Assembly: GCA_036556905.1 (NCBI GenBank)
Contig: DATBIM010000063.1
Span: forward strand, 1-64,000
Reading direction: 5' to 3'
Length of the DNA stretch: 64,000 nt
Source: 40CM-4-69-5 sp036556905
Lineage (GTDB): Bacteria > Methylomirabilota > Methylomirabilia > Rokubacteriales > CSP1-6
Shown here one piece after another: positions 1-7,719 of this stretch; the first letter of the stretch is position 1, and every line of letters starts with the position of its first letter. Made by a program: the position numbers and the translations under genes. The notes under the pieces are model-generated. The model saw only the letters and a program-made list of their open reading frames with translations. It searched no databases and was not told the DNA's origin.

Positions 1-9
1 GAGGCTCTC

Positions 10-411
10 ATGACGCGACCCCGTCCGTTCTTCGTGGCGCTCCCATTCGCCTCACTGCTAGTTTCGGTGCTACTCGTGCTGTGCTCCCCGCCCGATGTCG
101 CCGCGCAAGCAACTCATTCGGGTGCATTCTCAGTGTCAGGGGGAGGCGGAAATGTGATCTACATCACCCGCCTACAAGCCCTACACCCAGGCGGGGGGCT
201 CCCGGCAGAACCGGAAAACGTTCTTGTAACAGTTTGCCCCACTTCTGGCCTGGTAGAGGTCAGGGTAGACGGCAACGCGGTCTTCAGCCAGCTCAGCTTT
301 TGTGTCACGAGAAATGAGACGGTTCACTCTAACGTCGGCATCGTAGGAAACCCTACTGGCTCGGGTACATATTCCATCAGCGTCGACTTGCAGCCTGCAA
401 CGAAGAAATGA
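10..411 (+). CDS. Hypothetical small secreted protein
   Basis: 133 aa, not recognised. Residues 1-32 look like a Sec signal peptide: Arg-rich start, long Leu/Val stretch, then a likely cut after DVAAQA. The mature part is Gly/Ser-rich and beta-prone, with two cysteines. A GAGG Shine-Dalgarno lies 6 nt before the ATG. By hand count of rows 61-360 the G+C is about 58 %, clearly below the neighbouring genes, and codon choice is less GC-biased. It lies across a tRNA gene from the main block, so it may belong to a separately acquired segment. No function is assigned. Confidence 0.6.
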   Translation: MTRPRPFFVALPFASLLVSVLLVLCSPPDVAAQATHSGAFSVSGGGGNVIYITRLQALHPGGGLPAEPENVLVTVCPTSGLVEVRVDGNAVFSQLSFCVTRNETVHSNVGIVGNPTGSGTYSISVDLQPATKK

Positions 412-556
412 ACGGCCCCGAACTCAGGGGAAGTCGCTATCGCGTAGAACGGTGCTGAGAGAAGGAGGCGGATTCAACACAAACGGCCGGCGCTCCCGCC
501 GCGTCCCATAGCGTCCCACTCCGGCGATTTTAGCGGCTAACTAGGCGGAAGCAAGA
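412..556. other. Intergenic region beyond the tRNA 3' end
   Basis: No gene seen. It holds a tandem GCGTCCCA-TA-GCGTCCCA at about 499-516 and several AT-rich bases just outside the tRNA 3' end. tRNA 3' flanks often serve as attachment sites for integrases, and the low-GC gene next door fits that idea, but no integrase or second att copy is visible. Confidence 0.3.
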
Positions 557-632
557 TGGTGGAGGGTAAGGGATTCGAACCCTCGACCTCGGCGTTGCGA
601 ACGCCGCGCTCTCCCAACTGAGCTAACCCCCC
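557..632 (-). tRNA. tRNA-Ala (anticodon CGC)
   Basis: Reading the minus strand, all four arms fold: a 7-bp acceptor stem (GGGGGGT with ACCCTCC, one G-T pair), D arm GCTC/GAGC, anticodon stem CGGCG/CGCCG around the loop TTCGCAA (anticodon CGC, reads GCG alanine codons), and T arm with TTCGAAT. The 3' CCA is encoded in the DNA (TGG at 557-559). 76 nt in total. The 3' end faces the low-GC gene at 10-411. Confidence 0.95.
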
Positions 633-679
633 GACGAGTCGAACGCCAGTAGTGTACACGGCCCTCCCGGCGCCGCCAA

Positions 680-1486
680 TTACCGGTCGGGGCGAGCGCC
701 GTCTTTGCCGAAGTTGCTGAAGAGGGGCCCCAGCAGGTCCATGGGCAACGGGAAGAAGGTCGTGGTGTTCCGCTCCGAGGCGATCTCCCGCATGGTCTGC
801 AGATAGCGGAGCTGAACGGCGACCGGGAACCGGGTCAGCACCTCGGCGGCCTCGGCCAGCTTGGCGGCGGCCTGGAACTCACCGTCGGCGTTGATCACCT
901 TGGCCCGGCGCTCGCGCTCGGCCTCGGCCTGCTTGGCCATGGCCCGCTGCATGTCCTGGGGCAGGTCGATGTGCTTGACCTCGACCGTGGTGACCTTGAT
1001 GCCCCAGGGGTCGGTGTGCTCGTCGATGATGCGCTGCAGCTGCTGGTTGATCTTGTCGCGAGCCGAGAGGAGATCGTCGAGCTCGACCTGACCCAGGACG
1101 CTGCGGAGCGTGGTCTGGGCGATCTGGGACGTCGCGTAGAGGAAATCTTCCACGGAGATCACCGCCCGCTCGGGATCCACCACGCGGAAGTAGATGACAG
1201 CGTTCACCTTGACCGAGACGTTGTCACGGGTGATCACGTCCTGGGGCGGCACGTCCATGGCGATCGTCCGGAGGCTCACCTTCACCATTTTGTCGATGAA
1301 CGGCATCAGGAGCACCAGGCCCGGGCCGTTGCCCTGCCCGCCGGGATTGAGCACGGCCCGCGCCGACCGGCCCAGCCGGAAGATCACCGCCCGCTCGTAT
1401 TCGCGCAGGATGCGCACGAAGGAGCCGATGAAGAAGATGAGCGCGCCAACGACGACGATCAGGAGCAGCGAGTCCACCGTGATCAT
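680..1486 (-). CDS. SPFH/stomatin-like protein (slipin)
   Basis: 268 aa. A single N-terminal membrane anchor (about residues 5-27) is followed by the SPFH/band-7 domain (about 28-200) with the typical run of alternating charged residues, then a helical tail rich in Ala, Glu and Arg. Slipins oligomerise on the inner membrane and form microdomains. Their usual partner is an NfeD-type membrane protease, and here nfeD lies directly upstream with an ATGA overlap (1483-1486), so the two are translationally coupled. It is the last gene of the run that starts at xdhC. Confidence 0.92.
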   Translation of the reverse strand: MITVDSLLLIVVVGALIFFIGSFVRILREYERAVIFRLGRSARAVLNPGGQGNGPGLVLLMPFIDKMVKVSLRTIAMDVPPQDVITRDNVSVKVNAVIYFRVVDPERAVISVEDFLYATSQIAQTTLRSVLGQVELDDLLSARDKINQQLQRIIDEHTDPWGIKVTTVEVKHIDLPQDMQRAMAKQAEAERERRAKVINADGEFQAAAKLAEAAEVLTRFPVAVQLRYLQTMREIASERNTTTFFPLPMDLLGPLFSNFGKDGARPDR

Positions 1487-2784
1487 AGTGCCCCTCCAGG
1501 GTTGTCGGCTTTGACGACTCTGAGCGTGAGCCCCTGCACATCGACGACGCGCACCGGCACGCCCTCGTCAACGGGGCCCCCGTCGGCAACGGCGCGCCAG
1601 ATCTCACCCTGCACGGTCACCTGTCCCTCGGGGGCCAGCCGGCTCCGGGCCACGCCCATCTGGCCGACCAGCCCGGACGCCCCGAGCAGTTGGGGACGGC
1701 CCAGCGCCCGCACCCCCGCCGCGATAACGATCAGAAACGTGCCGGCGGTGGCCCCCACGGTGGGCAGGAGCACCCACCAGGATACTCGGAAGCCCGCCTC
1801 GGGCGCCTCGAAGAGCATGAGGGAGCCCAGCAGCAGGGCGATGACGCCGCCGACGCCCAGGACGCCGTGGCTGACGATCTTGATCTCGGCCACCATGAGG
1901 CCGATGCCGAGGAGGATGAGCAGCAGCCCGGCGTAGTTGAGGGGCAGGCTCTGAAAGGCGAAGAAGGCCAGGATCAGCGAGATGCCGCCGATGACCCCGG
2001 GAAAGATCGCCCCGGGATTGTAGAGCTCGGCGATCACGCCGATCATCCCCACCATCATGAGAATGTAGGCCACATTTGGATCGGTGATGATATTGAGCAC
2101 CCGGTCGCGGAAGCCTACCTCGATCGGCTTCACGACGGCCGTCCGCGTCTGCAGCGTGACCTTGCCCTTCGCGGTCTTCACGGTCCGGCCCTCGATCTTC
2201 TGGAGCAGATCGGGGATGGAGTCGGCAACGAGATCGACGACGTTGAGGCGCACGGCCTCCCGCTCGGTGATGGCCACCGACTGGCGTACCGCCTTCTCCG
2301 CCCACTCGGCGTTCCGCCCCCGCTCCAGGGCCACGGTGCGGATGAAGGCCGCCGCGTCGTTCTCGATCTTCTTCATGCTCTCTTTGTCGGCGCCCCCGCC
2401 CAGCGCCACCGGATGCGCGGCCCCGATGTTCGTCGCCGGCGCCATCGCCGCCACGTGAGCGGCCATCGTGATGAAGACACCGGCCGAGGCGGCCCGGGCC
2501 CCGGTTGGGGCCACGTAGACGACCACGGGCACTTCGGCCTTGAGCAGTCGCTGGGCGATGGCCCGCATGGAGCGCTCCAGGCCCCCGGGAGTATCGAGCT
2601 GGATGATCAGGGCCTCACTGCCTTCGGCCTGGGCGCGGTCGATGGCCGCGCCCACCAGACGCAGCGTCACCGGGCTGATCACGCCCTCGATCTCCAGCAG
2701 CGAGACCGCCGGCGCGGCCGCCACCGATGTCGCGCCGAGGCCGCCCGCGACGGCCAGCAGCAGGGCGACGAGCCCACCCTTCAT
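1483..2784 (-). CDS. NfeD family membrane-bound serine protease (long form)
   Basis: 433 aa. Signal peptide about 1-24, then a ClpP-like protease domain to about residue 215. Ser100 in ARAASAG and a Lys at 138/139 (ESMKK) match the Ser-Lys dyad known for the archaeal PH1510 protease. Four or five membrane helices follow (about 233-365), then the C-terminal NfeD OB-fold (about 370-433). The family cleaves the C-terminus of its slipin partner, which is the next gene. The start overlaps the agmatinase stop by 4 nt. Confidence 0.92.
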   Translation of the reverse strand: MKGGLVALLLAVAGGLGATSVAAAPAVSLLEIEGVISPVTLRLVGAAIDRAQAEGSEALIIQLDTPGGLERSMRAIAQRLLKAEVPVVVYVAPTGARAASAGVFITMAAHVAAMAPATNIGAAHPVALGGGADKESMKKIENDAAAFIRTVALERGRNAEWAEKAVRQSVAITEREAVRLNVVDLVADSIPDLLQKIEGRTVKTAKGKVTLQTRTAVVKPIEVGFRDRVLNIITDPNVAYILMMVGMIGVIAELYNPGAIFPGVIGGISLILAFFAFQSLPLNYAGLLLILLGIGLMVAEIKIVSHGVLGVGGVIALLLGSLMLFEAPEAGFRVSWWVLLPTVGATAGTFLIVIAAGVRALGRPQLLGASGLVGQMGVARSRLAPEGQVTVQGEIWRAVADGGPVDEGVPVRVVDVQGLTLRVVKADNPGGAL

Positions 2785-3716
2785 CGGTCCAGCGCCATGA
2801 CGCTGGCGAGCTCGAAGAGGAGGTTGGCGGCCAGGAGGGAGGTGACCTGTCCGGGGCCATCATAGGGCGGCGAGACCTCCACCACGTCGGCGCCGATCAC
2901 TCCCAGACCGGCCAGGGCCCGCACCAGCGTGACGGCCTCGTAAGAGGTCAGGCCTCCGACTTCGGGCGTCCCGGTCGCCGGAGCGAAAGCCGGATCCACC
3001 GCGTCGATATCGAACGAGCAATAGAGGGGCCCGCCGCGCAGCCGGCTCAGACGCCCGGCCACCCAGGTGGTGCCGTGCTCCTTGACGGTCTCGATACGGA
3101 TCACCTCGATGCCGTGCTCGTCGTGCAGGGCGAAGTCCTCGGGGCCATAGAGCGGGCCGCGGATGCCCACCTGGATCATCCGGTGGGGATCGATCAATCC
3201 CTCCTCCAGGGCGCGCCGGAAGGGCGTGCCGTGAAAGAACTTGCTACCGAAGTATTCGTCCCACGTGTCCGGATGGGCATCGAAGTGCACGAGGCCCACG
3301 CGACCATGCCGTCGGGCCAGGGAGCGGAGGATGGGCAGGGTGACCGAATGGTCGCCGCCCACCACCAGCGGCATCGCGCCCGCCACGATGACCGCGTCGA
3401 TGGCCTGCTGGATCCGCTCGAACGTGCGCTCGATCGACGTGGGGACGACGTCCACGTCGCCGCAGTCCGCCATGCGGAGCCGCTGGAAGGGGTGAACTTT
3501 GAGGACAGGATTCCAGGGCCTGATCAGCGACGACTGCTCGCGCACGGCTCGGGGGCCGAAGCGAGCGCCCGGACGGTAGGACACGCCGCCGTCGTAGGGG
3601 ATCCCGAGCACCGCCACGTCTAGCCCGGTCGCGGACTCCGCAGCGGGGAGCAGCATGAAGGTGGCGACCTGCCCGAAGCGCGGCGAGACGAACGGGTCGC
3701 GAGGGCGGCTCTCCAT
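2781..3716 (-). CDS. speB: Agmatinase / ureohydrolase family protein
   Basis: 311 aa, normal family length. Both metal-binding motifs of the dimanganese ureohydrolases are present: GGDHS (120-124), DAHPD (146-150) and SFDIDAVDP (234-242), with PEVGG near 251. The predicted reaction is hydrolysis of agmatine to putrescine and urea, but arginase, formiminoglutamase and guanidinobutyrase share these motifs, so the substrate is inferred. It sits 6 nt after sufS and overlaps nfeD by 4 nt, in the middle of a run of unrelated functions. Confidence 0.82.
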   Translation of the reverse strand: MESRPRDPFVSPRFGQVATFMLLPAAESATGLDVAVLGIPYDGGVSYRPGARFGPRAVREQSSLIRPWNPVLKVHPFQRLRMADCGDVDVVPTSIERTFERIQQAIDAVIVAGAMPLVVGGDHSVTLPILRSLARRHGRVGLVHFDAHPDTWDEYFGSKFFHGTPFRRALEEGLIDPHRMIQVGIRGPLYGPEDFALHDEHGIEVIRIETVKEHGTTWVAGRLSRLRGGPLYCSFDIDAVDPAFAPATGTPEVGGLTSYEAVTLVRALAGLGVIGADVVEVSPPYDGPGQVTSLLAANLLFELASVMALDR

Positions 3717-3722
3717 GGCTGC

Positions 3723-4940
3723 CTAGAGCGCGGCCGACAAGCCGGCCACGGCGGAGGCCAGGGTCTCCACCTCCTCGGGCGAGTTGAAGACCGAGAAGCT
3801 GGCCCGGGAGGTGCCTACGACGCCGAGCCGCCGCATCAGGGGTTGGGCGCAGTGATGGCCGGCGCGCACCGCGATACCCTCGGCGTCGAGCAGGGCCGCG
3901 ACGTCGTGGGGATGCAGGCCCGCCACGCTGAAGGAGACCACGGCGCCACGGGGCCGCTCCGCGGGGGGCCCGTAGACCGTGACCCCCGGGATGGCGGCCA
4001 GCGCGTGCATGGCGTCGCGGGCCAGCCGGCCTTCGTGCGCCGCCACCGATTCCATCCCGATCTTCTCGAGATATTCGATGGCCGCGGTGAGGCCCACGGC
4101 CTCGGCAATGGGCGGAGTTCCCGGCTCGAATCGCCAGGGCAGGTCGTTCCAGTCGGCGCGCTCGACCCACACCTCCTTGATCATCTCCCCGCCCCCGCGG
4201 GTCGGCTCGAGACGATCGAGCACCTCCCGTCGGCCCCAGAGGACGCCGATGCCGGTCGGTCCCAGCATCTTGTGAGCGGAAAACGCGTAAAAGTCACACT
4301 GGAGCAAGGAGATATCAACCGGCAAGTGAGGCGCGGCTTGAGCACCATCCACCACCGACAGGGCGCCCGTTGCGCGAGCTCGGGCGCAGATCTCGGAAAC
4401 GGGATTGATCGTGCCGAGAACGTTGGAGATGTGCGTGAGGGCCACAACCCGCGTCCGCGACGTCAGCAGGCGCTCCAACGCGCTGAGATCGAGGGTCCCT
4501 TCGGGCCCGAGCGGGATGGCGCGAACGACGGCGCCAGACCAGCGGGCGGCCATCTGCCAGGGGATGATGTTGGAGTGGTGCTCCATCTCGGTGATCAGGA
4601 TCTCGTCGCCGGCCCGTAGCGTGTGCCCGATAGCGTCGGCTACCAGGTTGAGGCCGTCGGTGGTCCCTCGGGTGAGCACAACCTCCTCCCGGCAGGCGGC
4701 TCCGACGAAGCGCTGCACGCGATCGCGGGCCGCCTCGTACAGCTCGGTGGCTTCTTCCCCCAGGGTGTGGATCGAGCGATGCACGTTGGCGTGGGTCCGT
4801 TCGTAGTGGCGGCTCATGGCCTCGATGACGATCCGGGGCCGCTGGCTGGAGGCCGCCGAATCGAGATAGACGAGGGGCCGGCCGTTGACGACGCGCTCGA
4901 GGATCGGGAAGTCCCGGCGGGTTTGCTCATCGAGCCGCAT
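3723..4940 (-). CDS. sufS: Cysteine desulfurase SufS
   Basis: 405 aa, type II (SufS/CsdA-like) PLP enzyme that moves sulfur from cysteine to a persulfide for Fe-S assembly. Visible are EMEHHSN (119-125), the PLP lysine K224 in SAHKMLG, and the catalytic cysteine C364 in RAGHHCAQ. The short active-site loop (no long insertion around the Cys) matches type II enzymes, which need an acceptor such as SufU; sufU lies immediately upstream and overlaps by 14 nt. No sufBCD genes are visible nearby. Confidence 0.95.
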   Translation of the reverse strand: MRLDEQTRRDFPILERVVNGRPLVYLDSAASSQRPRIVIEAMSRHYERTHANVHRSIHTLGEEATELYEAARDRVQRFVGAACREEVVLTRGTTDGLNLVADAIGHTLRAGDEILITEMEHHSNIIPWQMAARWSGAVVRAIPLGPEGTLDLSALERLLTSRTRVVALTHISNVLGTINPVSEICARARATGALSVVDGAQAAPHLPVDISLLQCDFYAFSAHKMLGPTGIGVLWGRREVLDRLEPTRGGGEMIKEVWVERADWNDLPWRFEPGTPPIAEAVGLTAAIEYLEKIGMESVAAHEGRLARDAMHALAAIPGVTVYGPPAERPRGAVVSFSVAGLHPHDVAALLDAEGIAVRAGHHCAQPLMRRLGVVGTSRASFSVFNSPEEVETLASAVAGLSAAL

Positions 4941-5409
4941 GCGAGGCCCCCAGCGCCTTGTGCAGCACGGACAGCGGCAGCGTCACACAGCGCATGCGGC
5001 TCGGGCGGATGTCGGCACCGAGCGCCTCGAGCAGATCGAGCGTATCCACCGCGGGGGTCGCACTGGGCCGGCCCTCGATGCGCTCGGCCAGCACGTCGGC
5101 CGCCGCCGTGCAGATGGCGCACGAATCGCCCAGAAACCGCGCGGTGCGGATGATGCCGTCGTCGAGTCGCAGCATCACGCGCACCCGGTCGCCGCAGAGC
5201 GGGTTGACGTCCTCGGCCACCGCGTTGGCGTCGGGCAGCTCACCGCGCCAGCGCGGCTGCCGCCAACGCTGGCGGATGACGTCGCTATAGGGAACGGAGC
5301 CTTGTGCTCGGAGAGGGGCTTCGCCCCCCTTCCGAAGCCTGCCCCCATCGATCGCGGTGGTATAGCCTCGACTCCGACCAGCAGGATTGTCGCCAGGCAG
5401 GGCCGTCAC
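4927..5409 (-). CDS. sufU: SufU-type Fe-S assembly / zinc sulfurtransferase
   Basis: 160 aa. The zinc and sulfur ligands of SufU are present: Cys and Asp in NPLCGDRV, Cys in GDSCAIC, and Cys in RMRCVTLP. SufU accepts persulfide from SufS, encoded just downstream. The GTG start at 5409 overlaps the previous stop as GTGA. Homology to the family begins only around residue 41 (YSDVIRQRW); the first 40 residues are unusual and are read from a hairpin repeat-like sequence (5309-5375). No other ATG/GTG/TTG lies between the repeat and the domain, so the extension is either real or the true start is non-canonical. Confidence 0.85.
   Translation of the reverse strand: MTALPGDNPAGRSRGYTTAIDGGRLRKGGEAPLRAQGSVPYSDVIRQRWRQPRWRGELPDANAVAEDVNPLCGDRVRVMLRLDDGIIRTARFLGDSCAICTAAADVLAERIEGRPSATPAVDTLDLLEALGADIRPSRMRCVTLPLSVLHKALGASHAAR
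5309..5375. repeat. Hairpin repeat-like element inside the sufU 5' coding region
   Basis: A G-rich arm (5309-5318), short CTTCG-type loop and C-rich arm (to 5334) form a strong hairpin, followed by a C-rich tail. The layout (purine-rich arm, C-rich arm, then a CCT-CCCC tail) resembles the repeats at 7553 and 47970, though sequence identity is low. It lies inside the predicted sufU N-terminal extension. Confidence 0.35.
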
Positions 5410-6446
5410 TCCAGCTCACCACGGGCGGCCGAGGCGCGATAGGGCGGGAAGCGGTACGCCATGTCCCGTGAGAGCAGGCCGCCGTGCCCGAGCCCGGCCA
5501 TCTCGCGATTGCCGATGCTCTCGCCGGCGAGAACGCGGGGCAGGACGAGGTCGAAGGTGGTGGCCTGCGAGAACATTCCGCAGGTGGGCATGCCGAGGAT
5601 CGCCACGCCACCCCACCGGGCCAGCCACAGCAAGCTCCCGGGATGCGCCGGCGCGCCCTGACGCTCCAGGCGGGCGCCCAGACGCTCGAGCCCGCCGAAG
5701 ACAGGGTCGAGCGGATCCAGCGCGCTGGCGCCCGCGACGACGAGCAGGTCGGCGCCCTCCCGGCGCAACGCCGTCAACTCGTCGGCGACGGCCTGCGGGG
5801 AGGCCCCGGCGTAGCGGATGGACAGCAGGCGGCTGCCGAACCAGTCGACCTTCTGCTGAAGCGCGCTCTCGAAGCGCGCCCGCTGTTTGCCCTCGAGGTT
5901 CTCCCGGGCCACGGCTCCGATGACCGTCGGGCGGAAGGCCTTCACGGCCAGGACACCGCCGGCCCTGCGCGCAATGCCCTCCACCGCCTGCAGGATCTGC
6001 TCGGAGATCACGAGCGGCGTGACCTTGGCCTTGGCCACGGTCTCCCCCGGCTCGACCGGCTGCGCATCGAACAGGGTGAAGACGCAGATGCCCTCGTGGG
6101 CGTTGACCTCGAGCAGCGCCGAACGGGCGATCGCCAGCAGCCCGCGGCGAGTGGCGACCAGCGTCCACTGCCCTGCCGTGTAACCCTTGACCTCCACGCC
6201 GTCGCCCACGACCGCCCGGGCCAGCCGCGCCCCGGCGTCTTCCTCGTGGAGGTCACCGGGCTCGATCTCGAGGAGGTGGATCTCCTCCCACGGCGCGGCG
6301 AGCACCGCCCGGGCCACATCGGCGTCGAGGCGCGCCCCCTTGGCCCCCACGATCTTGCCCGCGGCATCCCTGACGTCGTGGCAGAGGACCATGCCGCGCA
6401 GGGCCCCCGGCGTCGCGGTGTCTCTCCGCTGGGCGATGGCTTTCAC
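5406..6446 (-). CDS. Molybdopterin-binding (MoCF-fold) protein of a molybdenum enzyme cluster
   Basis: 346 aa. The C-terminal half (about 165-335) has the MoCF/MoeA-like fold signature with LLVVAGASALDPLDP and GVAILGMPTCGM, where MoeA proteins have GGVSxG and GLPGNP. The N-terminal half has no MoeA domain arrangement I recognise. Genes of this type usually sit beside xdhC and CO-dehydrogenase-like hydroxylases and are thought to help cofactor maturation. The start overlaps the xdhC stop by 4 nt. The exact step is unknown. Confidence 0.75.
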   Translation of the reverse strand: MKAIAQRRDTATPGALRGMVLCHDVRDAAGKIVGAKGARLDADVARAVLAAPWEEIHLLEIEPGDLHEEDAGARLARAVVGDGVEVKGYTAGQWTLVATRRGLLAIARSALLEVNAHEGICVFTLFDAQPVEPGETVAKAKVTPLVISEQILQAVEGIARRAGGVLAVKAFRPTVIGAVARENLEGKQRARFESALQQKVDWFGSRLLSIRYAGASPQAVADELTALRREGADLLVVAGASALDPLDPVFGGLERLGARLERQGAPAHPGSLLWLARWGGVAILGMPTCGMFSQATTFDLVLPRVLAGESIGNREMAGLGHGGLLSRDMAYRFPPYRASAARGELE

Positions 6447-7498
6447 GTTTGGGGCCTCAAGGTGCTCAGAGGCTGTCCGGTACCGCCGGCGCGGCTCACC
6501 TGGATCTCGGCCAGGATGGCCAGGGCGATCTCGGGCGCGGTGCGGGCCCCGAGGTCGAGGCCAATGGGCACTCGGATGCGCCCGAGCTGAGCCTCGCTCA
6601 GCCCGTCCTCGGCCAGGAACTTGAGGATCGTCGCGCCCCGGCGCCGAGAGCCCAGCATTCCCACGTACCCCAGCGGCGTGTTCAGCGCGTGACGTAGAAC
6701 CGGCAAGTCGTACTTGTAATCGTGGGCGACCAGCACCAGGGCGGCGGAGGCGGTGAGCGGATAGTTGCGGATCAGCTCCGAGGGGATGCCGACCCGCAGC
6801 TCGTCGACGTGAGGGAAGCGCTCCGGCGTGGCGAAGCGGGGGCGACCGTCCAGGACGACGGTGCGGTAGCCGAGGACTTTGGCCAGCTCGGTGAGGGGCA
6901 TCGCCACGTGGCTCGCTCCCACCACGACGAGGAGCGCGGCCGGCGCCACGACCTCCACGAAGGCCCGCACACCCTCCAGGAACACCGTCCGGGCGGTGCC
7001 CCGAGCCATGGCCTCGCGGGCCTCGGCGGCGAATCGCTCGTCGAGGAAGCGGTCGCCCAGGCTGCCGTCGACGGTCCCATCGTCCAGGACCAGCAGCTTG
7101 CCACCTTCCTGCTCATCGAGCCGAGTGACGATCGAGCCGTGGCCGCCGCGGGCGGCGTGAGCCCGAACGCGCTCGTAGAAATCGAGGGCGAGTGGCTCGA
7201 CCAGAACTTCGATCGTGCCGCCACAGGTGAGGCCGATTTCCCACGCTTCCTCGTCGCCCAGGTTGAGCTCCAGCAGCCGCGGTCGTTGACGCTCGAGCAC
7301 CTGGGCCGACTCCTCGATCACCTGAGCGTCCACGCAGCCGCCGATGGTGACCGAGCCCAATACGGCTCCACCTTCGCCGACCAGCATCTTCGCCCCTTCC
7401 TTCCGGGGCGTCGTGCCGCGGGTGCTGATGAGCGTGGCCACGGCCACGCGCTCGGGGGAGCGTCGCAATTGGTCAATGTGATCGAAGAGTTCCGCCAT
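6443..7498 (-). CDS. XdhC/CoxI family molybdenum cofactor chaperone
   Basis: 351 aa. The N-terminal XdhC_CoxI domain has Cys55 in TIGGCVDAQ and Cys92 in GLTCGG. A C-terminal Rossmann domain begins near 188 (LLVVVGASHVA) and ends with the typical HDYKYDLPVLRHAL and MLGSRRR motifs. The family binds molybdenum cofactor, protects it during sulfuration and passes it to xanthine-dehydrogenase-type enzymes; coxSLM lies upstream on the same strand. It heads the seven-gene run down to the slipin and has a TATCAT box 7 nt before its ATG, which predicts a leaderless mRNA. Confidence 0.9.
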   Translation of the reverse strand: MAELFDHIDQLRRSPERVAVATLISTRGTTPRKEGAKMLVGEGGAVLGSVTIGGCVDAQVIEESAQVLERQRPRLLELNLGDEEAWEIGLTCGGTIEVLVEPLALDFYERVRAHAARGGHGSIVTRLDEQEGGKLLVLDDGTVDGSLGDRFLDERFAAEAREAMARGTARTVFLEGVRAFVEVVAPAALLVVVGASHVAMPLTELAKVLGYRTVVLDGRPRFATPERFPHVDELRVGIPSELIRNYPLTASAALVLVAHDYKYDLPVLRHALNTPLGYVGMLGSRRRGATILKFLAEDGLSEAQLGRIRVPIGLDLGARTAPEIALAILAEIQVSRAGGTGQPLSTLRPQT

Positions 7499-7505
7499 GG
7501 CCCCA

Positions 7506-7511
7506 ATGATA
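7506..7511 (-). promoter_or_regulatory. Predicted leaderless -10 box for xdhC
   Basis: TATCAT on the minus strand, 7 nt before the xdhC ATG. With normal -10 geometry the transcript would begin at or next to the A of the start codon. The same spacing recurs at rlmN, ygfZ, mutY, the Rieske gene, the RDD gene and the hydrolase at 30622. Confidence 0.55.
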
Positions 7512-7552
7512 CGCTGGCGCCGGACAAAACGAAAACGGGCCTGGGCATTGAA

Positions 7553-7704
7553 CTGGAGGGGGCAGAGACTGCCCCCTCCAGACCTCCCCGCTTCACGCGA
7601 GCTGCGACAACGGTCGCTGTCTCTGGAGATTTCTCCCGCGGGCAGAGACTGCCCCCTCCAGACCTCCCCGCTTCACGCGAGCTGCGACAACGGTCGCTGT
7701 CTCT
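7553..7704. repeat. Tandemly duplicated hairpin repeat (family A)
   Basis: 7553-7581 is a perfect palindrome with 13-bp arms and an AGA loop. Bases 7560-7624 are repeated exactly at 7640-7704 (65 identical bases, period 80); the second copy keeps only the inner arm pair. After the hairpin comes a tail starting ACCTCCCC and containing CGCG and TGCGAC, also found at 47970-48030. It fills most of the gap between xdhC and coxE. There is no T-tract, so it is not a standard terminator; a REP-like mobile or structural repeat is more likely. Confidence 0.8.
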
Positions 7705-7719
7705 CTGGACTCTCTTCAG

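Noticed and set aside
1690..2865. Long plus-strand open frames opposite nfeD, coxL and other genes
   Set aside because: Antisense shadows produced by high GC; no start signals or recognisable domains.
7553..7704. CRISPR array
   Set aside because: Two copies only, with an identical hairpin and no unique spacers or cas genes.
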